From Bacteroidota bacterium (GTDB lineage: Bacteria > Bacteroidota > Bacteroidia > Bacteroidales > ML635J-15), in assembly GCA_029558535.1 (NCBI GenBank), contig JAKQEK010000281.1:1-51651 (forward strand): a stretch of 51,651 bases of DNA. Direction: 5' to 3'. Below the pieces are notes generated by a model. The model saw only the letters and a list, made by a program, of their open reading frames with translations. It had not been told where the DNA came from and ran no database searches. A program made the position numbers and the translations under genes. The stretch's first letter is position 1, and every line of letters begins with the position of its first letter. Below are positions 42,801-49,882 of the stretch, one piece after another.

Positions 42801-45800
42801 AATGATCAAATTGATAAATTTGCTGATGGTGGAACTTTTAAAGGAGAAATTTTCAGTAAAATCTATCAGAAAATTTCAGACTTGGTTTCTATTAATTTTG
42901 ATTCTTTGAAGCTCGAGATTGATCAGGGAAAGAAAGAGCAAAAAGACTCTCAACAGTTGACTATGTTAGAAAAACTCCAAGCTTTAAGAGAGAGACTAAA
43001 GGAAAAAGAAGAGAAAACTTGGAAAGATAATGTTGTTCTTCTTTTAACTGGAATCTTGAAGAAACCAACAGAAGATGCGTCTAAAGAAAAGAAAAAAGAA
43101 AAGAGCATTTGGGATTGGTTATTAAATCCTGATTTCTGGAAAAAATTAGGAATAGTAACAGCGATTATTGGTCTTGGAACTGCTATTTGGTCACTAATTA
43201 CTAAGTATGATGAAATTAAAAAATGGGTCAATGACCACATTGGTGATCCTCTTAGGCGAATTAGTGATTGGTTAGAAAGTCATGGAATGAGTTTTATTGA
43301 ACAACTTAAACTTCTTGGTAGAGGTTTAATTGGTGCTGGAGTGATGGTAGATTCCGCCGCAGCTGGTGGACTAGCAAAATCCAAAGTTTTTTTACGTTGG
43401 CTTAAAGGTGAAAAAGCACCATCTGTTATTGAAACTGGTAAAACATTTAAACAAATACAAGCTGAAAATGAAGCACTAAAAATAAGACAAGGACCAGCTG
43501 TTGATAAAACTTATAAACCAAAATCTTTAAAAGATATAATGACTGAAGTTAAACGGGCAAAAGAAATTGAAAGTAGATTTGAACTACCAAAAACCCCAAG
43601 AGAACTTGGGGAAATAATAAAACAAAGACGAGAACTTAGATTAGCGGAAGAAGCTTCTAAACGACCATGGGGTAGAATTAAAGGACTTGCTAGAGGTTTT
43701 GGTCAAGAAACTAAAATAATTGGTACATCTATTACTGAATCTGGTCCAGTTCAAACTGCTAAAGCTATTGGAGAGGCAACTAGTAAAATTGTTAAATCTA
43801 CTATTCAATCTATTAAAGGAACTGCTGGAACTGTCGGAGAAAAATTTACTGGTGTAAGAGCCGCTCTTGCCGATTCAAAACTTGGGAGAGCAGGAACCTG
43901 GATTACTGAAAAAAGTGGTAAAGTTATTGAAGCAGGGCTTAAAGGTTTTGAATCCATTGCTAAAGTTTTTGGAAATATTCAAAAAACAGGGATAATAGAT
44001 AAATTTGGTAAAGCTATTGAATGGTTTGGAAAAGGATTTTCAAAAATTCTTACTCCATTGAAAACATTTGGTAAATTACTTGGTAGAATAGCAGTACCTC
44101 TTCAAATCATTATGACAATATTTGATTTTGCGTCGGATGCTCTTGAAGGTTATAAAGAAGGTGGTTTGATGGGTGGTATAAAGGGATTCTTTTTAGGTCC
44201 TATGAAAGATGATATGGAAACCACTCTTGGTCAAGTTGGTAAATACTTTGGATTAGGAATGCTAATAGGTGTTGCTGGTGGTCCACTTGGTATGTTAGTT
44301 GGTGGATTTGCTGGTGCTACCGTTGGTGCTTTAATTTCTGCTCTTAAAAGTGCTTTTATGGCTTATGATGAAGATGGTATGGGTGGATTTTTAAAAAAAT
44401 TATTTACTGGCGATCAAGAAGGTGGTTTATTGTCCGCCATTAAAACAGCGGGTCCTTATGCTGCTATTGGAGCTATAGCTGGTATTCCATTTGGTGGTCC
44501 AATTGGAATGTTAATCGGTGGTTTAGTTGGAGCTGGGATTGGTGGTCTTATTGGTTGGATTGGACAATGGGGACTATCCGATTTTGTAACTAATATTGGT
44601 GATAGTTTTGCCAATTTTATAACAAGATCAAATAATACTATTATTGATTTATTTAGTGGTCCAGGACAAAAGTATGGTGAAATGGGAGCTATAGAAGGTT
44701 CTAAACTGGCTTTCGGAATTGGTCCACTTATTGGTGGGATTCTTGGAAGTGTTGTTGATCTTTTTGTAAATATTGGTCAATTTGCTGGAAGAGTAATTCA
44801 AAATTTGTGGATTTGGGCTAAAAATCAAGGACGAAAAATTCCAGTTATAGGTAAGCTTATTGGTGGTGAAGAAGAATCATATGTAACTGGAGATGAGGAT
44901 TTTGCAAAGGATGCACAGCGGGCAAAAGATAGTAAAGCAGCTAGAGATCAAGCTTTAGAAAGTCAAATTAAAGGACAAGAAGCTAGGAAAGCTGTGACTG
45001 CTAAAGAACGAGAAGCAATTTTAGCTGAAAAAGAAGCTAAAAAGAAAAGTCCAACAACCACTTCAAGAATTTCAGACAAACCATCAGTTCCTGTGCAGGT
45101 AGCAGATGAAGAAAAACAATATTATGATGCATATAATAAAGAATGGAAAGCTGCTAAATCAGAACAGAGGAAAGCTTTAGAAGATAAATATTTTAAAGAA
45201 AAAGCAATAAGATCTCAAAAACCATCTACTCCTGGTGGAACTCCTCCTCCAACAGTGGCAGCAAGTACTTCTGCGACGCCATCTGGAACTGAAACACCAA
45301 AAACATCTCCTACACCGACTGATACTACTACTGCAAATGTTCCATCCGCTCCTGGTAGTATTGCGTCTGTATTACAGGAAGCTTCTGCTGCAACTGGAGC
45401 GCCGCTTGGGATTATGCAGAAAATGGCATATGCAGAATCTGGTTTTGATCCAAATGCAAAAGCGAAAGGTTCATCTGCTTCTGGATTGTTTCAATTTATT
45501 AAAGAAACATGGGACACGATGCTTGGACGAAAAGGTAAAAAATATGGTCTTTCACCAGACACTAGCCCATTTGATGCTAGAGCTAATGCATTAATGGGTG
45601 GGGAATTTATACAGGATAATATTAAATCTATTCAAAGTTCTGTATTAGCTCCTCCTCCTAATGCAGCAGATGTGTACGCTGCACATTTTATGGGTGATGG
45701 TGGTGCGAAACAATTGTTTAGAGAGATTAAGAAAAATCCAAATACGATTGCTGCTGATGTTTTTCCAAAGGCGGCAAAAGCTAATCGACCCATATTTTAT

Positions 45801-48122
45801 GATAAAAAAGGAACACCACGAACTGTTCGACAAATATATGAAGTACTAGCTCAAAAAATGAGTACTGATCCTAGTGCAGCTTTAGCTAAAGCTGGAACTG
45901 GATTAACAGCTGGTGAAAAAGTATCCGAATTCGGTTATAAAGCTGGAGAGAAAGCGAAAGATATTTTTGGAATACTTGGAGAGTTTGCTTCAAAAATTAA
46001 AGATGCTTTTATGGATAGTCTATCACGGCAATTCACTAGCGAAGGAATACAAAAGAAACCAACTGATAAAAAATCTGAAATGAAGTCGTTAGAAGCTGAA
46101 AGAGATAAATATGCTAAAGAAACTTCTGAACAAGCACAATTAGATCTTGCCGCATCAAAAGTGTCGAGTACCCCACATAAAATGATTGAAAACTATGTAG
46201 CTGAAAGACATCTTATAATTCTAGCTAATAAAGATTTCCAAAATTATTATAATACTCATTTGATTACATCTAAGAAAAAAGGCGGAAAAGGATCAAAGTT
46301 ATCTACAGAAGATATTAAAACTGCAGCTTTAATGATAGCTCAAAAAGAATTTTTAAATAATCCTAATGCAGAATCAATTGGAATGGTTGCAAATCTTCCA
46401 TATAAATTTAATCCTGATACTGCACCTTTTAAAGAATACTTGGTAGATAGTAAATCTAGTGGTACGAAAAAATCAGAAGATGAAGTTGCTAAAGGATTAA
46501 GAGAACGAGCAGAAAAAACTGCAGAATCTGAAGATAAAAAAGATTCTAACACTACAGGAGCTTCATCTAAAACTGCTGATGCTGCTATGGCTAAATCCGC
46601 TCCTAAAATTGATAAACCTATTGAATCTGGAATTGGAGGAATTGGAAAAATATCTAATGAAGAACTTGCAAAATTTCAAGCAATGTCCGATAATGATAAA
46701 TTTAAGTATTTAGAAAAAAATTATCCAAAAGGCACACCAATTCCTCTAAATTTACGAAAAGAAGCTAAAAGACTTAGGTATATAGATGTAGTTGAACCTG
46801 AGAAATTCGGTCAAGAAAAGAATGGTGCTGCAAGTGAAAATATCGTTGATGCTGCTGGTGCAAAATCTACGCCAGTTGGAATGGTAGATCAAAATGCATC
46901 TCCGACTGCAGAATCTCAAAGATTAGATAATAATGTGCAACAGGGATTTGCAAGGTTAAGAGCTAAAAGAGAAGCTGAATTGTTAGGAAAATCTGGTGAA
47001 AATAAAAATGTTACTGAAGCAGTTACTCCACAAGCTGCACCGAGTAAAGGACCACTTACTGATGACGAAATAATGAGTATAGCGGCTGATTACAACACAT
47101 CTAATGCATATCGACAGGGGATGATATTGCAATCTTATTCTGATGAAGATCAGAAAAAGATTATTAAAGCAGTTTCAGATCTTACAGAAAATGATCGTGC
47201 ATTATCTGCTTATGGTTATGGCAAATCACAAACTAGACAAATGACTAAATTTGAATCTGGTAAATTGACGGATGATCAGAAAAAGGAGTTTTTACAATCT
47301 GAATATACAGCTTTAGGAAAACCAATTCCAAGACAATTTAGAGATGAAGCTAAACGACTTGGTATGTTGACTGCTGCAGATAGCCCTACCGTTGTATCAG
47401 CTCCTACTAATGCTCCTACGGCTGTTGGTGCAAAATCTACACCAGTTGGAAGCAAAATTCCAAAAAAATCTGACACAAATGGAAATGTGGCTATTGCTGC
47501 TGGTCCAGGTACTAATGCAGCAGCAGCTGTAGAAGATGAATTATATAAACGTTCAGAGGTAAATAATCCTTGGGCAAAATATTGGCATGGACATTATTCG
47601 GCATCTGATCAAGCTGTTACTGAAGATATTCGGTCGTTTCAGGAGCAATCACCTGGTGAGCAACGATCATTTCTTAAAGATTTCTTTGATCGTGGTGAAA
47701 CTCCGTATCCATATCTTCTCGATGCAGCACAAAAAGCAGGAATAGTAGATAAAAGTGGAAATTTAATAACTGAAGCAGCTGGATCACAATATGGTGCTGT
47801 TAAAAATCCTGCACAAACAACTGCTGGTATAAAAGCAACAGCAGACACAATGAAAACATCTCCAGATGAAACTGCTAAAACTGCTAAAACTGATGAAGCA
47901 AGTAAACAGGAAGCTGCTAAAAAATTAGCAATATTACAACAATCAGCTAAACCAACTCTGCAAAAGGGTGCTTTAGCTGGAGGATCTCAATCAGTTCCTC
48001 GTGCATCTGGTAATTTGGGGACTAGTATTTCTGGTCCAATTGATGAATTGTTGGGGGAATTATTTAATCATATGTTATTAAATGATTTAAATAAAAACTA
48101 TCCAACTTCTTATGCTGTGTAA
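39816..48122 (+). CDS. Tape-measure protein with lytic transglycosylase domain
   Basis: A 2768-residue protein from ATG 39816 (TTG 39804 upstream is rejected: no ribosome site). Large helical regions alternate with Gly-rich hydrophobic segments (for example GGLMGGIKGFFLGPM, GAIAGIPFGGPIGMLIGG) that may insert in the membrane during DNA entry. About residues 1850-1990 form a goose-type/SLT domain: GIMQKMAYAESGFDPNAKAK with the catalytic Glu at 1874, then SASGLFQFIKETWD. Near the C-terminus a unit of about 35 residues is repeated three times (46686, 47268, 47643). The length would correspond to a tail of about 400 nm at the usual 1.5 Angstrom per residue. Confidence 0.88.
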   Translation: MTRNIPGLNSQLYSPMVTSSARSGNSGNAEAEYKDYKSIVSPLQKKLMYPTMLGAMFADPMYARPLLEKFGPKGLAAKVESTGALGAISGLSVLLPRALSEGYKSRRLAHERSYAKQLGAVGSASRALDSLSSLRNIMTLPGYTAQMLGYGSGLLKHTPRLEHFLTGQAGNVLKKGASGENTGGLLSSAYGGAKNLGDFLTGGHVSGAIAAGAKKGGIAGSLSSGVGLLDKGISGLLSSPSGVMFGLMGAQIGLGIYKSIKLAKLQPNRQPPDKFARRFYSPSPSQTALNRILTLAGSGKVDPQTLSFMVQQSQLSELQRLNMQMAGLRGEYHSENDFIRQEKEKGTDRMSDEYGREILGEDDRSGVSKVLDKLEHGLHTFKAKYDPIAQLVNFGVGLLQGKIITPKSETSRIADAYGYSDEKEMLKERAEQFGITADQTRLLHTTSKAILQMAPTYEGKMLAILSASFDVQRAIASEAVTIRTGMGFDKNIMYTKEKGFLSRMMSGMAGAITNIPGLNALGNLVRGTGKFIKGAAAIPNKVFEKGKEALGKTRDYFFGEAYTKIKDKDEWAKAAGLYISGQDKAFDYVGNGLPNQLERIRSVLFDIYYVQEAMLQEMGGEVTKTDERLIWSPTEKRYVTLKAAKTLEESQKIQLEATRERAFHEGPLGKMLFVADLLSTQAGKGFFNNLSQKVTVGRSLERMHSAEKLTGKAEIALSGEPFTFETSRVMTEILADISSIKSTMATAVHSMAEIESERQLERTPEDVGWQIRSALAVAGAVAGTLLGGPAGWVGAGAAGIAFLKARQEREKEIAEERERAIDTRNIAERGVEIQEEYFTKSFEERFGLDLLDKSNQNILQGLKKVTKHEQMIDQLKIIASYLGDENGSVYELLEPGQRIAEVTIVDRDGKSIFVDNIMSPQITQQLLILKDIRDYLGGKPSSISNLLDPNQPDIAQVQVLNAAAKGGPVDKDKPMLVGEKGPEILMPRSAGMIIPNDQIDKFADGGTFKGEIFSKIYQKISDLVSINFDSLKLEIDQGKKEQKDSQQLTMLEKLQALRERLKEKEEKTWKDNVVLLLTGILKKPTEDASKEKKKEKSIWDWLLNPDFWKKLGIVTAIIGLGTAIWSLITKYDEIKKWVNDHIGDPLRRISDWLESHGMSFIEQLKLLGRGLIGAGVMVDSAAAGGLAKSKVFLRWLKGEKAPSVIETGKTFKQIQAENEALKIRQGPAVDKTYKPKSLKDIMTEVKRAKEIESRFELPKTPRELGEIIKQRRELRLAEEASKRPWGRIKGLARGFGQETKIIGTSITESGPVQTAKAIGEATSKIVKSTIQSIKGTAGTVGEKFTGVRAALADSKLGRAGTWITEKSGKVIEAGLKGFESIAKVFGNIQKTGIIDKFGKAIEWFGKGFSKILTPLKTFGKLLGRIAVPLQIIMTIFDFASDALEGYKEGGLMGGIKGFFLGPMKDDMETTLGQVGKYFGLGMLIGVAGGPLGMLVGGFAGATVGALISALKSAFMAYDEDGMGGFLKKLFTGDQEGGLLSAIKTAGPYAAIGAIAGIPFGGPIGMLIGGLVGAGIGGLIGWIGQWGLSDFVTNIGDSFANFITRSNNTIIDLFSGPGQKYGEMGAIEGSKLAFGIGPLIGGILGSVVDLFVNIGQFAGRVIQNLWIWAKNQGRKIPVIGKLIGGEEESYVTGDEDFAKDAQRAKDSKAARDQALESQIKGQEARKAVTAKEREAILAEKEAKKKSPTTTSRISDKPSVPVQVADEEKQYYDAYNKEWKAAKSEQRKALEDKYFKEKAIRSQKPSTPGGTPPPTVAASTSATPSGTETPKTSPTPTDTTTANVPSAPGSIASVLQEASAATGAPLGIMQKMAYAESGFDPNAKAKGSSASGLFQFIKETWDTMLGRKGKKYGLSPDTSPFDARANALMGGEFIQDNIKSIQSSVLAPPPNAADVYAAHFMGDGGAKQLFREIKKNPNTIAADVFPKAAKANRPIFYDKKGTPRTVRQIYEVLAQKMSTDPSAALAKAGTGLTAGEKVSEFGYKAGEKAKDIFGILGEFASKIKDAFMDSLSRQFTSEGIQKKPTDKKSEMKSLEAERDKYAKETSEQAQLDLAASKVSSTPHKMIENYVAERHLIILANKDFQNYYNTHLITSKKKGGKGSKLSTEDIKTAALMIAQKEFLNNPNAESIGMVANLPYKFNPDTAPFKEYLVDSKSSGTKKSEDEVAKGLRERAEKTAESEDKKDSNTTGASSKTADAAMAKSAPKIDKPIESGIGGIGKISNEELAKFQAMSDNDKFKYLEKNYPKGTPIPLNLRKEAKRLRYIDVVEPEKFGQEKNGAASENIVDAAGAKSTPVGMVDQNASPTAESQRLDNNVQQGFARLRAKREAELLGKSGENKNVTEAVTPQAAPSKGPLTDDEIMSIAADYNTSNAYRQGMILQSYSDEDQKKIIKAVSDLTENDRALSAYGYGKSQTRQMTKFESGKLTDDQKKEFLQSEYTALGKPIPRQFRDEAKRLGMLTAADSPTVVSAPTNAPTAVGAKSTPVGSKIPKKSDTNGNVAIAAGPGTNAAAAVEDELYKRSEVNNPWAKYWHGHYSASDQAVTEDIRSFQEQSPGEQRSFLKDFFDRGETPYPYLLDAAQKAGIVDKSGNLITEAAGSQYGAVKNPAQTTAGIKATADTMKTSPDETAKTAKTDEASKQEAAKKLAILQQSAKPTLQKGALAGGSQSVPRASGNLGTSISGPIDELLGELFNHMLLNDLNKNYPTSYAV
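46686..47750 (+). repeat. Three-copy protein repeat in the tape-measure C-terminus
   Basis: Copies start near 46686, 47268 and 47643. The units include KYLEKNYPKGTPIPLNLRKE, EFLQSEYTALGKPIPRQFRD and SFLKDFFDRGETPYPYLLDA, each ending in a KRL/QKAG helix. The pattern is F-L-x(5)-Y/F-x(2)-G-x-P-I/Y-P-x(2)-L/F-R/L-x-E/D-A. Linkers between copies share GAKSTPVG. The DNA has diverged, so these are old duplications of a small domain, not recent tandem repeats. Confidence 0.75.
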
Positions 48123-48130
48123 TGATTTAA

Positions 48131-48174
48131 TCCGGCAAGATCTGGACATGATTATATGTCCAGATCTTGCCGAA
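48131..48174. repeat. CGGCAAGATCT hairpin, copy 6
   Basis: A 17-bp stem pairs CGGCAAGATCTGGACAT (48133-48149) with its complement at 48156-48172, loop GATTAT. The inner extension GGACAT/ATGTCC differs from that of copy 5 but is fully paired. It lies 8 bases after the tape-measure stop and 32 bases before the next ATG. Confidence 0.93.
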
Positions 48175-48205
48175 TATTAAAAATGATAAAAAATGGAGAA
48201 TTCTT

Positions 48206-49870
48206 ATGTCAGATTCTTTTTTTGACAAAGCTAAACAATGGGGCTCTAATGCCGCAACATCTCTTCAAACTTCAGCAACAAATGCTGTTGGTGGAATTTC
48301 AAATACAGCATCTACCATATCTAAAAAATTTGGAGAGGCATTTTCTAATCCAACTGGATTAGTTACTAAACAAACTACTACTAATGAAAAACCTTTGACT
48401 GAAACATCACAAACAATGATGGATGCTTATAAAACAACTAGATACGATCTATTTCCAATTGGCAGACCATGTAAATTTAATGAACAAATAGATAAATATC
48501 AACGATTTGGCAATTATCTCAGAACAAAGATGAGTGTTATAGATCTTATTCCAGTGGATTATGGATTCGATTTTACCAGAATGGCAAAAATTGTTGGCTT
48601 AAAAGAAGGTGAAGTTAAGAATGATTCTGCTGGTGATATGGCGAATATGTTTAATATTGGTTATAAGGATCAGATAAATGTTTATGGGCGTATATTAAAA
48701 TATCATGGTCTATCCGATAAGTATGCTGGTATACGATTATATACAACTGACGACACAACAGCAAATGATACAATTCAAATTGGTTATAAAGATAGTACAT
48801 TTCAAAGTATTGCAAATACAATGTCTGAAGTTGGTCAAAATGTAAAAGATATTGCGGGATCATTATTTGGGTCTGAGAAAGCAGAATTTCAAAAGAAAGT
48901 AGTTGAAGCTACAAAAGAAACTTCTAAAAAACTTGCAGAAACTAGTGGTTTGAATTCGACTACCCAGCAGCTTGTTGGAGATCTTGCCAGTGTTGCTAGT
49001 GATATGATAGTATCTGGTAATAAAATGACATTTCCAAAGGTATGGCAATCAACAACATATGCAGGAAACCTTAGTGTGAATATTAGATTAGTATCACCAT
49101 ATGGACATCCCAAAGCTGTTAAAGAATTTATTTTAAAACCTTTGTCTTATTTGATTCTTTTAGCTGCCCCTCAGACGATTAATGGTGTTACTTATGGTGG
49201 AAGTATTCCATTAACAATTCGAGCGTACGGGTTAAATTATACAGTTCTTGGATCATTAGCATCTATTACTTTCCAGAGAGGTGGAAGTGATACAAGTTTT
49301 AATTTATATAGACAACCATTAACAATTGATCTTTCATTAGAATTTCAAACATTATTTGATGCTTTTGCAGTTTTTGATCCTGGTCCAAGTCCATCCAAGA
49401 ATGCAGCATTAAAATACGATTCTAATATTTTTAATGATAAATCATTGTATGACCCAGATAAACTTGGAAGATTTGCATATGATAAGAGTAGTTCGCTTCA
49501 TATGATGACTTCTCTTGGAACAATTTTAACCTCACTTAAACCAATTGGGTTGATGGATGCGAAAGCTAATCCCCAAGTATATGGGGTATTTGATATTCCT
49601 TCTCGAGACGATATTCCTGATCTCCCAACATTTACTCCTATTACTGGTAATTTAGGAAGTTCAATTTCTGGAGCAGTTGATAGTATTGGTAAATTTGGAT
49701 CGTTAATTACTAATGCTCCAACATTGCTTAAGCAAGGATTAGCTAATGCAGTATATAATACTGCAAAAGGTTCCATTGGATCTATCGCCGGGTCAGCATC
49801 AAAATATATCGGTAATGTTGGAGGAGCAGCTAGTAAAGTAGTAAATACTATAAAAGGAAATCTTTTTTAG
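48206..49870 (+). CDS. Tail/baseplate structural protein (tube-cap-like)
   Basis: A 554-residue protein from ATG 48206 behind TGGAG; the in-frame start at 48167 lies in the hairpin. The N-terminal 60 residues are polar and helical. The core has SVNIRLVSPYGHPKAVKEFI and KPLSYLILLAAPQTINGVTY, then TIRAYGLNYTVLGSLASITF, resembling the layout of tube-cap or tube-initiator baseplate proteins (gp48/gp54 style). The last 70 residues are Gly/Ala/Ser-rich and amphipathic (GSIGSIAGSASKYIGNVGG). It follows the tape-measure gene, as expected for the hub end of the tail. Exact equivalence is not established. Confidence 0.7.
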   Translation: MSDSFFDKAKQWGSNAATSLQTSATNAVGGISNTASTISKKFGEAFSNPTGLVTKQTTTNEKPLTETSQTMMDAYKTTRYDLFPIGRPCKFNEQIDKYQRFGNYLRTKMSVIDLIPVDYGFDFTRMAKIVGLKEGEVKNDSAGDMANMFNIGYKDQINVYGRILKYHGLSDKYAGIRLYTTDDTTANDTIQIGYKDSTFQSIANTMSEVGQNVKDIAGSLFGSEKAEFQKKVVEATKETSKKLAETSGLNSTTQQLVGDLASVASDMIVSGNKMTFPKVWQSTTYAGNLSVNIRLVSPYGHPKAVKEFILKPLSYLILLAAPQTINGVTYGGSIPLTIRAYGLNYTVLGSLASITFQRGGSDTSFNLYRQPLTIDLSLEFQTLFDAFAVFDPGPSPSKNAALKYDSNIFNDKSLYDPDKLGRFAYDKSSSLHMMTSLGTILTSLKPIGLMDAKANPQVYGVFDIPSRDDIPDLPTFTPITGNLGSSISGAVDSIGKFGSLITNAPTLLKQGLANAVYNTAKGSIGSIAGSASKYIGNVGGAASKVVNTIKGNLF

Positions 49871-49882
49871 ACGGAGAAAATT

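Noticed and set aside
39816..48122. Programmed frameshift in or next to the tape-measure gene (tail chaperone type).
   Set aside because: The gene is one uninterrupted frame, and the upstream neighbour is the terminase, so no chaperone pair with a slippery site was found here.
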